Shown here piece after piece: positions 16,801 through 28,753 of a stretch of DNA of 64,000 nucleotides. The translations under genes and the position numbers were made by a program. Within the stretch, counting starts at the first letter, position 1. Each line of letters starts with the position of its first letter. The notes under the pieces were generated by a model, which saw only the letters and a program-made list of their open reading frames with translations, was not told the origin of the DNA and made no database searches. Location of the stretch: contig CM055606.1 in the NCBI GenBank assembly GCA_029379385.1, positions 17,013,142 through 17,077,141 on the forward strand. Direction: 5' to 3'. The DNA is from Quillaja saponaria (Eukaryota; Streptophyta; Magnoliopsida; Fabales; Quillajaceae).

Positions 16801-18150
16801 GGCAAAAATCTACCTTAAAGAATAATGTCTATTTGGTGATATATTCTTTCTTATTTTACTACTTTTAGCAATTATAATATTTATATCTATACCAGACTTG
16901 ATTTTGTAATATACTCTTTCATATTTATAATTATTTAATTTATAGCTTTTAGCAATTCGAATTTTTGTATCTACTCAAATGTTTTAACAAATTTTACCCC
17001 ACGAAAAGTGTCCAGAATTACCATAACAATTAGACCAATAGATACGGTTTGTCATTTTCGAAGAAGCCAGAGAGGAAGAACATAAATCTTCATGTATTTC
17101 CTTTGCCATGCTCATAATCTTGTTTTTTTTTTTTACTGTATCTTCAATATTGTTAAACTGCTATATTTCTAGCTCTTTCCAAATATGCCATACTGCAGAC
17201 CTAAAAACAACATGCCAATACAACTAATTAACTATACTGGTATGTAGAGGAGAAAACAGATTTAAGTTGAACTATACCTGTAAATCTTGTAAGTCAAAAG
17301 AATTGATCCAACGGGGGCATAAGAATAGTGATTTTAGGGATGTTACCTATGAGGGTGTAATCATAGTTACTAGATATTTCTACTTATGTATCGATTTACA
17401 AACTTAATCTTTCAATCCTAAACGAGAATCTCTTTTGACCTGAAACGCTACTTTTAGTTTTCTTATCATTTCGATTTAGAATGAACAAAATCTTAAAATC
17501 ATCAAGAATAATATTTACGTAGACAATCCACAACCAAAAACTTTCATAAATACTGAAAATCTTTTCCTTATATAGCCATGTTGTTATCTCTCAATTTTTT
17601 TTCACGATGGAGAATAGACACCCAATTTTTCAATTTTTATTTTGCTTATATGTTTAATTATCTAAAAATAATTCAATATATATGAAAGTATTACATATGT
17701 GATCATAAAAAATATTTCATGTTCCGACTAAGTAATCTTAATTAGTTTACTATTATTGTACCACATTCCGGATAAGTAACTTCTACTTTTAATTTCATTC
17801 TTTTTATAGGCAAAGTGTAAGTGAAGTTTGAAGCTTAGACTGGAGAATCATATTGTTCTTGTAGATTCTTTTTTCTCCTAGTTCTTTTTTTTTTTTTTTT
17901 TTGAGAGTGAGTTGTTTTGGGCTTTTTGATGAGATGAATGAGGCAAACATGTTGGGCCTAACTCAATCCAATGAGAATTTGAAAATGGCAAGAATTGGGA
18001 AAGGGACTTCTCTAGGTGTCTGTGATAGAATACGGTCTGATGGTTACCAGTGACGCCAGCTTTTCCCATGACCAACGGAATCATGGCTGTCTTTATCAGA
18101 AAGCAACGGACATGACGCGCTTCTTTCTTCTTTAAAGCAATTTTCTTTGG
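13830..18150. other. AT-rich intergenic spacer between MYB and ADF
   Basis: No gene is supported over more than 4 kb. The spacer holds a near-perfect direct repeat (15012-15285) and several A/T runs. The last 300 bases lead into the ADF promoter. Confidence 0.6.
15012..15285. repeat. Near-identical tandem repeat, period 169 bp
   Basis: The segment at about 15012-15117 is repeated at about 15181-15285 with only a few changes. The shared words include GGAAATAAAGAATGATAAAA and GAGATAGCAAGTGATTAG. The high identity suggests a recent local duplication. No open frame is present. Confidence 0.85.
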
Positions 18151-18172
18151 TGGTTGCTTTTTCTCTTCTTTC

Positions 18173-18250
18173 CTCTCCATACACTGTTTCTTGGTTCTCT
18201 GCTTTACTCTCCATACACTGTTTCTTGGGTCTCTGCTTTTCCTCTCCATT
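18173..18250 (+). repeat. Tandem 34-bp repeat in the presumed ADF 5'UTR
   Basis: CTCTCCATACACTGTTTCTT begins at 18173 and recurs at 18207, and a partial third unit (CTCTCCAT) begins at 18242. The repeat ends about 50 bp before the ADF start codon. It is pyrimidine-rich, so it probably lies in the leader or core promoter of that gene. Confidence 0.8.
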
Positions 18251-18302
18251 CAAATCTAATCCCTCTTCTAAACGCAACCCATTTGTTGTCATTACTGTAG
18301 CT

Positions 18303-21079
18303 ATGGCTTTCAGGAGTGGACAGGGACAGGTGAGCTTCCTTCACATTTTGCTCTTGAATCTGCTCCTAAATTTTGTTAGGGTCTGCTTGGTTTTTCATTT
18401 TTCAATTTTTTTTTCTGGCTGAGTAGGTTTGATTTGATTACTCTTGTTAGAGCTAAGATTTGTTTTTTTTATTTTTGAGTTATGCATGTTCTATTAATTG
18501 CTACTGTCATTGAGTTGAATATATTGTAGAGAACTTGGCTCATCTGCATATGGAAGTTTTGTTCTTTGATGTCTAATTTCTGTAAGATTCTTGGTTCTTT
18601 TATTTGGCTCTCTCGATGTCTCTCCCTGTCTCTGGGGCTTCGTTGGTTTGCTTTGCTGATATTTGTAAAATTTCCTGTTTTCAAATGACATTTGTTTATT
18701 TCATGGTCGTGAGCTCCCAAATTATGTATTATTTTTGCATTTTTTGATTTCTTGTAAAAAAGAGCATAGATATTGAAAGTGGAATGCCGACGCTCAGGAT
18801 GTTAGTTATAGTTCCTTTGGTTTCTTTAGCTCGTTTAAGTACATCAGTGAATTTTCTGGGGGCGAGTTTTATAAATAAGTCAATTCTGTGATAGCAAATG
18901 TAGACTTATCTGGTTTCTATGTTTCTACCTCTATAAAGTATGCTTCTTTGAGTTGGATTAGGCTTATGTATTGCTTAACTTAAAACTCTGCCTTCCTGCG
19001 TATAACATAAAGAGTCGTGCTATTGCTATATTGGAGTTGGAGATTCTATGAAGACACGGGTTTACCTGGAATAACCTTTCGTTTTAGATTTTTATTTGAA
19101 TAAGGGCTATTCTTATACAATAAAATGACACAGATGGTACTGATTGATACCCTGTTCCCCTAATTTGGGGTATTAATTTTTAATTTTAATGTTTGATTAT
19201 CATTTTAGGCAAATGCTTCGTCTGGCATGGGTGTTGCTGAGAACAGCAAAAGCACATACCTGGAACTGCAGAGGAAGAAGGTGCACCGCTATATAGTTTT
19301 TAAGATTGACGAGAAGAAAAAAGAGGTTGTGGTTGAAAAGACTGGAGGCCCTGCTGAGAGCTATGATGACTTCACTGCTTCCTTGCCTGACAATGATTGC
19401 CGATATGCAGTCTATGACTTCGATTTTGTGACTTCTGAGAACTGCCAAAAAAGCAAAATCTTCTTTGTTGCATGGTTAGTTTCCTATTGCAGAAATCGAT
19501 GTTTGACTCAATCATTTCCCTTTGATCTTTCTTCTGGCTTACATCGCTTCATTTCAGTTATATCTTATTTGTTGTTATTTTGGGATCCAAGATACGGGGA
19601 TATTGATTCAGACAAAATTTGGGAATATCAAAATGATTCAGCAAAAATAGAAAAAGGTAGAGGTAGTTCCCCAAGGCTTATGACTTCTAGGACATAACCT
19701 GCTTATGACCTTACAAAGATATCACATGTTCAATATGTTTGCAGCTTATAAGATATGGAAGTTCAATTTGTTATTAGCTTACGAGTCTATCACTTCATAA
19801 CATGTCACTTTGCCTGTTCATATTTGTGTGTCTAAGTATGCTATGTAGGGGTGTTTTCTGCATATGTCTGAAATTGTTATTTCTCATACCTGTTCTTTCA
19901 TAATTGCTTGTGCAACAGTGCCATGTGGGTGAAGAGTGAAGAGTAAAGAGTGAGTGAGACATTGAAAAACCCTATTTGTTTGCTGCATATGTCTAAGTAT
20001 GCTATGTAGGGGTATTTGCTGCATATCATAATTTACAAATTCTCTGGAAATATTATCAGAGGTAATTGTAATTTTTTGTTATATCATTTATAATCAACAT
20101 CCTAGTTCTTAATCTTCCATTTATATCAATCTGCTCGCACGTGGTACTCAAGATCAAATGTGTTAACATGATCTTTTATTATTTGCATATATTTTTGAAT
20201 CCTTACTTCACAATGCTTATACAAAATGGTGTCGTATGCTTATTACTTGTGTCTTTGGGAGACTGGAGTAGGATGTGAAGTTGAGTAACCTGAGGTGATT
20301 ATTGTGTTATTGTCTTTAATAATAAGGTAATATGCAGTTTTAAATATTGACTCTTATTCACATGTGCAGTTTTGATTCTTAAGTTCCACATTCCTCTTTG
20401 ACAAGCTTGTATACTAAGCTTCTAATTCCATAACTTGTTGCCAAATGTTGCTGCTTTAATTTCATGTTTTCCACATGGTTTCCTCAAGTAATTTTTTTTT
20501 TGGCTATGTAGTATTCTTGTTCCTTTTCTTTTTCTATGTGTATGTTTTTTCTTCTTTTTCTTTTTTTGTTTGGGTGAGTGGGAGCCTGGTACTGTAACTC
20601 CCAATGACAAACTTGGGGGATGCAGCTAATAGATTGAGTTTGCAGACCGGTCTTAAATTGGGTTGCTACATTGCAGGTTCTGTGATAAAATTGATTTAAG
20701 TCCACTCTTCCTTTGAGAGCAGCAAGAACATCTTGAGTTTATTTTATGTTATCTCTGCAGCGATATGTTTCTAAATTCTAACATACAAGTTTTTAAGTTT
20801 ATACTTTATACTAGAGGATAATGTTCATCTTTGTTCACTACCCATTATCCTGTGGAATGTATAGGAAATTGTATAATTTGTTCTATCCCTTGTAAGTCTT
20901 TGGGTTGGTTAATCAATTCCTTTTCCAGGTCTCCTTCTGTATCCCGCATTCGTGCAAAGATGCTTTATGCAACATCAAAGGACAGGTTCAGAAGGGAGCT
21001 GCAAGGCATCCATTATGAGATCCAAGCAACCGACCCAACAGAGATGGATCTTGAGGTCCTCCAAGACCGTGCACATTGA
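18303..21079 (+). CDS. Actin-depolymerizing factor, ADF6-like, 3 exons
   Basis: ADF/cofilin proteins bind actin monomers and filaments and speed filament turnover in the cytoplasm. Coding exons are 18303-18329, 19209-19474 and 20929-21079, with GT-AG introns and consistent phases, giving 147 residues. The protein opens [20 protein letters not shown], with the SGMGV segment and nearby serines found in plant ADFs. It contains [12 protein letters not shown], the [13 protein letters not shown] segment, [11 protein letters not shown] and the actin-binding long-helix region [20 protein letters not shown], and it ends EVLQDRAH. The N-terminal extension and the LQRKK and [13 protein letters not shown] words place it closest to ADF6 (subclass III). 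Plant ADF genes share this three-exon layout. No anomaly was seen. Confidence 0.95.
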
Positions 21080-22300
21080 GCACCTACTTGAAATGAAAGT
21101 GTCCATGACACCCTTAAAATACTTGAGAGATAAAGGAATGGTTTTCCTTGTTTCCTCAATTTTCTGATTATGTTCCTATTCTGACAAAATTTCATATAGA
21201 TAGCTTACTTATAAAGTAAATAACCTACACCTGGGAAGGCTGATTAGGAGCAGCTTGTACCTAAGATATATGTTGGGGCATTGAAGCTTCCTTATTGCCA
21301 TGATGCTTCTTAGGTGTAAAGTAATATGATTGGGATTATTGATAATGTCACTGAATGAAGTGGATATTCTATCAATATAGGCTCTCTACGAATCTCAACT
21401 TATGGCTTATCTGTTGAAATGGAATGTTTTGTTCCTTATTTTCGGGTACCACTTTACCTGATTTGCAGAATTATAAGTTTTCTGGATGACCCTCATTTGG
21501 AAGTACTTGTTCGTGTTGAGCATTTGGTTTGCTACAATTTAGAGAGCTACAGAAGGCGCCTCTGATATTCCTCCAAGAACTTGGAGCTGAATAAGAAGAA
21601 TGAGACGTCTATGTGGTTCTAGTTTCCTTGGTTGACTCTGTCATTTTATTTAACAGTGTGTTTGAAGAGATTCCAAGTTAGACGGGCTTTGAATCATGGT
21701 CAAATTTGATTACAAGTATTGAACGTAGCTTTTAGGAGGAAATTACAATGATTTGCGGGCTTTTACTCAACCGTATTTAATGGGGATGAAAAAAACTGGA
21801 ATTTTTACAAGCATTTGATATGGAAATTTGAAATTGTCTAATCTTGGTCCAAGATAAGCTAGTGACAGATGGTTCACAATTTTACCCCTTTTTGGAAAAT
21901 TAGTTCTTCAATTTAGCCTTTTTATGCTATATACAGTGTACTATCCCATTATCTTATCCCATCAACTGACACTAAAGAAAAAAGAAAAGAAGCTGTTGTA
22001 TTCATAGCTAACCATCAGATAATGTTCGTTCAAGTTTAAGCATTTTCATAGGTAACGATCATATAATGTTCGGACAAGTTTGAGCGGGTTGAGACCAAAA
22101 TTTTTATGAAAACTGTAAAATTAGTTTCTTTTTGAAACCATAATTAGTATTTTTTTATTTTATTTTTTTGTTTTTGGTGAGGAAAACTTTGGTTTTCTTG
22201 ACTTAACGAGGCACATGCAATGCAAGAAGGAAAACAGGTAGGAGCTAAGGAAAACAAGCTTGGAGGAATCCTTATATCCTTTATGCGGTTCCTATTAGTA
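21080..22300 (+). other. ADF 3'UTR and spacer towards CRY2
   Basis: No coding exon is supported. The first few hundred bases plausibly form the ADF 3'UTR. The rest is ordinary spacer that merges into the CRY2 promoter. Confidence 0.4.
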
Positions 22301-22311
22301 TCAGTCTCCTT

Positions 22312-22419
22312 CACGTGATCCTAGTCCGACAACAATCAATAATGGATACATGAACCATTCCCATAAAGACCTTTCCATTATCTTTCCCTTATTCACTCTG
22401 TTCAAAATTCAATTATAAA
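22312..22419 (+). promoter_or_regulatory. Candidate CRY2 promoter: G-box and TATA
   Basis: A palindromic G-box CACGTG (22312-22317) is followed 97 bp later by TATAAA (22414-22419). G-boxes bind bHLH and bZIP factors that mediate light and hormone responses. The CRY2 start codon is 1.3 kb further on, so this promoter requires a 5'UTR with an intron. I could not fix that intron's borders. Confidence 0.35.
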
Positions 22420-22449
22420 CGCCAGTATTCATTTCTTTTTGCTAGACAG

Positions 22450-23716
22450 CAATTCAACGCCAGTGTAAATGTATCACTTTCCCTGACTGTAACATCTGCA
22501 TAAACGTACGGTTTCATTTTACTTTTTCTTTTTGGAGGTTTACACCACAAGCTTAGAATTGAACTCCAAATTCTATTTGCTTTGGTGTTTTCTGAATAGG
22601 TAGCTAATGGGTATTTCTGATATCTTCTATTTCTAGTTCAATTTGGAAGTGGGTACAATTCAAGTTCAGATCTTTGCACTCTGTTAGCTGTTAGTTGTAT
22701 ATATACTTGTATTGTATGTTTTTAACGTTTTTGTTCTAGCTCTAGTTGGTTCTTGACAATATTCATTATTGTGCATAATTGTGTATTCATTGTGGTTTGC
22801 AGTATATCCTTATTCTTTAGTCGCACGAAATGTAATCTGTCAGTAATGCACGAGCTGAACCGACAGTTTATTAACGGCAGGTTTAAGAATACGATCAATG
22901 GATTTGTGATGTGGGGTTTGCTATATTCATCCAGCAGCTTCCGTTGTTTTCTGGGTTTTGATGAAAATTAATTGATGAGGTACCTTGGTGGGGCTCTGGA
23001 TATATATCAAAGACATGTAGGGAAGACTCGAGTTTGGAATTAGGTTGGACAATAATTAGGGAGAACATAGTGACTTAGAAGCTGGCTGGTTTGGCCTTTG
23101 TTGGTTCCAATTTGTTAAATGCCTTTTCCCTTCTCCAAATCCAGCTACTGGATCACTACCCTGCAACAGAGAGAACACAAGGAAGAAGACGGAAATGGAA
23201 ACTTTGCTCTGAAATAGAACAAATCAACTATTCATTTCTCAATTAATCGGATGATTACAGTCTGATCCCACCTCAGCCTTATAAGCAGATAGGTTTACAA
23301 GGAATTATCCTAGTTATCCCTAATTACAGCTAATCCTATCTGATCCTATCATTCTATATAGTATCCTTATTTTCACCCACAACACAATTAATATCACGAT
23401 CATATTCTCAGTTGTGAATTTCTTATCTATAATTTAGGTTTATTTGGAAGTATTAGTGATTTCGGGCTACTTGCTATTGTAGCAATTTTCGTAATTTGGC
23501 TTAACACAACATCCAATAGTTGGTGGCCTGCCAAAGTGTCAAATCTTAAGTTGGTTTGTGGTGATCTAGAAATGAATTCCATCTGTTTGATTGATTTCTG
23601 ATCAAGGGTGACTTTGTGATTAGTTCCGGATGTGGAATGATGTGAAGAAACTATTAAAAGCATATTGAGACTGAAAGCTTTAGCTTGGCCATGTAAGAAC
23701 TCATGTATTGATCAAG
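22450..23716 (+). other. Probable CRY2 5'UTR and leader intron
   Basis: No coding sequence is present between the candidate TATA box and the CRY2 start codon. Several possible splice sites exist, for example an acceptor TTTGCAG near 22796, but none can be chosen from sequence alone. Confidence 0.3.
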
Positions 23717-24425
23717 ATGGGTGGCAACAAGACCATTGTTTGGTTTAGAAGGGACCTCAGAATTGAGGACAATCTGGCACTAGCTGCTGCTGCTAGGGAT
23801 GGCAGTGTTTTTCCTGTTTACATATGGTGCCCTGAAGAGGAAGGGCAATTCTACCCAGGTCGAGTATCGCGGTGGTGGCTAAAGCAGTCTCTTGCCCACT
23901 TGGTTCAGTCCTTGAAATCTCTGGGTTCCGAACTCGTGCTGATCAAATCCCACAGTAGTCTTGCAGCTCTCTTGGGGTGTATAAAAGGAGTAGGAGCAAC
24001 AGAAGTAGTTTTTAACCATCTTTATGGTATGCTCCATTTCTTCTCTTAAAAGTAGCATCATTTGTATGAGACTTCTGATTTTACTATTTTAGCAAAGTTT
24101 CCGTAACTTCCTAAGATTTGTGTGATGCCTTTATTCTTTGTTTTGTGAAGTTTCTTGCTTTCAAACGGATTCTACACAAATGTCTTCTCTGTAATGCTAA
24201 CCTGCTAATTGCATATCCCTTCTACAGTTTCACTGGAAAGGCTTCTAGGAGGTGAATATGAGCTTTTAATTTAACTTCTTTTAGAAAAAGTCACTAATAA
24301 TGAACAAGATCTTGGAAAAGTGAAGAAACCAGTAGGTTACATATAGGTGGAGATAACAGTTTAGAATAGTTTTATAAGTAAAGCTTCATGGGGAAGTGAT
24401 TCTTTAGTGCAGATCCAAGAAACAG

Positions 24426-24458
<33 letters not shown>

Positions 24459-27400
24459 CTTCTCACAACTTCTGCATTCATTCTCATCTTACTTCTGGAA
24501 GATTAGTGTCCTATGTTTTTTCTCATCAAAATTCTGAAAGACACCAAAACAATCATCTGTAAATGCATGAATGTATGTGATATAGATATGCAGGGATATA
24601 TCCTTGTTCATTTTCAGAACGGAAACACTTTGTAATGCATGAATGTATGAACTGCACCCACTACAAAATGGAAACACTTTGTTCTCTAAAATTGTAAGTT
24701 TTATACAAGACATATCCTTGTCCATTTTCAGAATCTATGTAAGTTCCGCTTTCTAAGTTTCTAATATTATTGGTGACATTTGATAAGGGAGAAAGAAAAA
24801 AAGAAAAAAAAAAGGACAAGAAAAATGCTTTCATGATATAGCAGAAGAATATAAAATTGTTGAGCTTCTTAACATTTCCAAATGTGACGTTTCAAATCTT
24901 TAAAACAAATTGATAATCAGTTGTTAAAAATGAGGCTGTCCATGTACAAGTTTGACTGATTGAAAGCAATCCATTTAAGTATGAATTATGAAATAGAAGC
25001 TGGTCATCAATTTACTTGAATGGGAACAAGAAGCTTGACAAATCAAAGTGTCTTGTCTGATACCCCTCTGCTTTTGATGTAGTGTAACACTATCTAGCTT
25101 CAAAGTATATCACACCTACTTGTCCAGGCTAGAAATGGAGAAATCTACTGACCTTATAAATTATTTGGATATTTTCTTACTCATAATGTATCATCTAAGA
25201 TAAAATATCCATGTGCTCTTAGTTTGTTCATTGGCAAGCCTTCTTTTCATCTATGGTATTTCTGAATTGTGGTTCAAACCAATCACTTTATGTATTTGTT
25301 TTTTTTTCCACTTTTTTATAGATTAAAGTCTGAAATCAATCAAATTAAACAATAGTTTAAGATATTGCAACTGTTAGTGTCTTAGGGTATGTCATCAATG
25401 TGTTGATTTACCACTTTAGGTACTTGAGAGTTTTCTGAATATGGCCCTATAAGAAGTGCCCTGTAGCATGTTTAGACACCAGTCTAAGTTACTCTTCACA
25501 TGACCATGTTCATCATATAACTTCTATTTTGCTTCCAATTTTTCCAGATCCAGTTTCACTTGCTCGTGATCACAGCATCAAAGAAAAATTAGTTGATCAT
25601 GAGATATCTGTACAAAGCTACAATGGGGATTTGTTGTGTGAACCATGGGAAATATATGATGAGAGAGGACATGCTTTTACAACCTTTGAAGCTTATTGGA
25701 ACAGATGCTTGAACATGCAAATGAAAGCTGTTTCACTTATTCCTCCACGGAAATTGATTCCATCTGAAGGTATAATGTGTACTAAACTTCAGTTTGTTAT
25801 TTCTATATCAATATGAATCATGATGTATCAAGCCGTGAAATCAAGACTTTAGCCTTAACTGGGGTTTAAAGATATTTCTAAACCAAAAAATAAAAGGAAA
25901 TAGAGAAAGGAAAAAAAATGGTTAGGAGGGGAGAAAAAAGCCCAAGAATATCTAGTAATTTCTGGTGGTATAAGATTATAAAGGAGGTGAGATTTCTTTT
26001 ATATGGTACTTTTTTTGCAACTAGCAGCACCATAATCACAGTATTTTGTTCAAATACAATCCTATCTGCAGATAGACAAACACTGGATCAAACATTTGCA
26101 AAAACGTGGAAGGTGGCAGGGGGAGGGGTGCGGGTTGGGATAATGTCTTTTAGAATAGAAGGAAAGCATGTTTGATTTCTTTTAGATAATACTTTATTTT
26201 GGCTGAAAGCATTATAATCACATTCTTCTGTTCAGATGTGATTGTATCTGCAAACAGACAAACACACACATTTGCACAAACGGGGGGATGGGGGAGTATG
26301 GTTTTTGGAATAAAAGGAAAGCTGGTAAGAAAATTTTCTTCCTCTGTTCATGACAGGAATAGTCGAGAGATGTTCAATTGAGGAGTTAGGTCTTGAAGCT
26401 GAATCAGAAAAGTCCAGCAATGCATTATTAGGACGAGCATGGTCTCCTGGTTGGAGTAATGCTGATAAGGCCTTAACTGAATTTGTTGAACAGCATCTAA
26501 TTCACTATTCGAAGAGCAGGAAAAAAGCTGGTGGAGACTCCACATCACTCTTGTCCCCATATCTTCATTTTGGAGAGTTAAGTGTGAGGAAAGTATTTCA
26601 ATTTGCAAGAATGAAACAGTTAGTGTGGGCAAATGAAGGAAATTATGCTGGTGAAGAGAGTGTAACTCTTTTTCTCCGAGCTATTGGACTTAGAGAATAC
26701 TCTCGTTACCTTTGTTTCAACTTCCCATTCACTCATGAGAGATCACTACTCAGCAACCTGAACTTCTTCCCTTGGCATGCTGACCTGGGCAATTTTAAGG
26801 CTTGGAGACAGGGTCGGACTGGCTATCCTTTAGTTGATGCAGGAATGAGAGAACTTTGGGCAACAGGATGGATACACAACAGAATAAGAGTGATTGTCTC
26901 AAGTTTTGCTGTGAAAATTTTGCTTCTGCCCTGGAAATGGGGCATGAAATATTTTTGGGACACTCTTTTGGATGCAGATTTGGAAAACGATATCCTTGGT
27001 TGGCAGTATATCTCAGGGAGCTTACCGGATGGTCATGAGCTTCAGCGTTTGGACAACCCAGAGGTGTGTTTTCCTTGTAATGAGAATCTTTTTGCAGTCG
27101 ATCATGGAGATAAATTGTGATTTTCTGACATTCAATATTACTGCAACGTGCTTTAGATTTTTATATATTCAATATGAGCTACATAAGAACTTTGTAGCAA
27201 AATCATGTTTACCATCAGTTGCTTCAGTTCTGATTTCTTTTTGGATGCATTTCTTTTCTTTTCTCATTTACTTGCATCCTTAACTTTCAATTTTAAACTA
27301 TTAAGGTTTGAATAAGAGTCAAAATAGAATTTATTACTTCCTATCCATAGATATGGAAACAAACAATATCTACATGAATGATGAAAGCACAAATGCAGAC

Positions 27401-28753
27401 CAGCTCTAACCATTCCAGTAATGGTATCAAAGTCGAGATTGCTTCAGACGTGCCTATTAATGTATCTATAATCTATTTGATTTCTTTTACATCATTTTTA
27501 TTGACATTTGAATAAATATACCAGTTGCATTTTATATATTAAGATTATATTTCAACATTATCTAAATCAGGACCTGCATATGGAGATCTGTGTAAATGAT
27601 AAGATTTAATTGGAGTAGACACACAAAAAAAAAGTTTGGGATGTTTTGGTCAAATTTGTTTTTTAAATTCATAGCTCCATTTAATGGTCACAGATTGGCT
27701 AGTCAAATGATTTGTGAACAATATTGAATGCTTTTGGGCTCCTATATGAAGGTTGGATTTCCCGTAAGAGACAAAATCTAGTCATTAAGTTGCCTATGGA
27801 ATTCTTATGAGGTTACTCTGTGACTAAGCATCTCAAATTCTCTTGTTTTTCCTGATTCTTGGAGGCAGATTCAAGGGGCCAAATTTGACCCAGAAGGTGA
27901 ATATGTTAGGCATTGGCTGCCTGAGCTAGCAAGAATGCCAACTGAATGGATACATCATCCTTGGGATGCACCAGTTGCTGTGCTTAGATTATCAGGGGTA
28001 GACTTGGGTTCAAACTATCCAAAACCTATAGTTGAGATAGATTTGGCCAGAGAACGTCTAACTGAAGCAATATTTAAGATGTGGGAAATGCAAGCAGCTG
28101 CAAACTCAAATGGCACAAATGAAGAAGTTGTCAATAACACTGTTGAGAATTTGGCCATTCCAACGGTTGTATTAAAGGAGAAGAGTCCTCCTCTTACTGT
28201 TTCAACTAATGATCAGAAGGTGCCTTCACTTCGAAATTTCAAGATTGATCCTTCTAATAGAAAGAGATCAAAATGTTTAGAAGAGGAAAGGCAACACCAA
28301 GATAATTCAATAGATCAAAACAGAGGTTCTGGGTTCTTGGGAGCAGATGAAGACTTGTGCTCCACTGCTGAATCTTCATCATCTAAGAAGCAAGCTACAA
28401 GTAGGAATTCATTTTGTATTCCCCAGCAGTCCTCCTCATTGGAGGGCAGGTCCTTGAGTGAGGAAGAATCTTTAGGCCTGAAGATAGCATGGCAGGAACA
28501 GAGTAACATGGATCAGGCTTCATGCAAAGATGGTAAGTATTCTCTGCTAGCTCACAAATGATAGAACCATCTTTGCAATATGCCTTACCATCTTTACATT
28601 GTTTTCATGCTGTCATTGGCTCTCTGCTCTATATATGTAATAAAATCAATGAAAGGCTCCCCCTTCCTCCTGAAGAAATAAATAAAAATCATTGGCTCAT
28701 CTACATCTACACTACATAAATTTCATATTTATGCAGGAGCTCTGGTAGGTTGA
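23717..28753 (+). CDS. CRY2: Cryptochrome 2 blue-light photoreceptor, 5 coding exons
   Basis: Nuclear flavoprotein photoreceptor that controls photomorphogenesis and flowering time. Coding exons are 23717-24026, 25548-25769, 26357-27063, 27869-28532 and 28737-28753. All are GT-AG with matching phases and give 639 residues (Arabidopsis CRY2 has 612). Start MGGNKTIVWFRRDLRIEDN was chosen as the first ATG; the reading frame upstream lacks another. The photolyase-homology region spans about residues 1-490 with IWCPEEEGQFYPGR, the FAD-domain words GRAWSPGWSNADK, LLSPYLHFGE, GIDAGMRELW-type VDAGMRELWATGW, NRIRVIVSSF and DADLENDILGWQYISG, then ELARMPTEWIHHPWDAP. The C-terminal extension carries the DAS-type motifs DQKVP and STAESSS, typical of CRY2 rather than the longer CRY1 tail. 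The last exon adds only GALVG. Reading through the fourth donor instead would give GKYSLLAHK and stop. Confidence 0.96.
24430..24460. repeat. Poly(T) tract in CRY2 intron 1
   Basis: A run of about 30 T bases. It could be the tail of an antisense retroposed sequence, but no element body was recognised next to it. Confidence 0.7.
25991..26326 (+). repeat. Diverged tandem duplication in CRY2 intron 2
   Basis: A block of about 175 bp starting GATTTCTTTTA at 25991 recurs at 26174 in the same order: ATAATCACA, TCTGCA(G/A)A(T/C)AGACAAACAC, CATTTGCA(A/C)AAACG, a G-rich stretch, then GGAATA(G)AAGGAAAGC. The period is near 183 bp. The second copy ends about 30 bp before exon 3, so the duplication lengthened the intron right up to the acceptor region. 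Confidence 0.75.
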
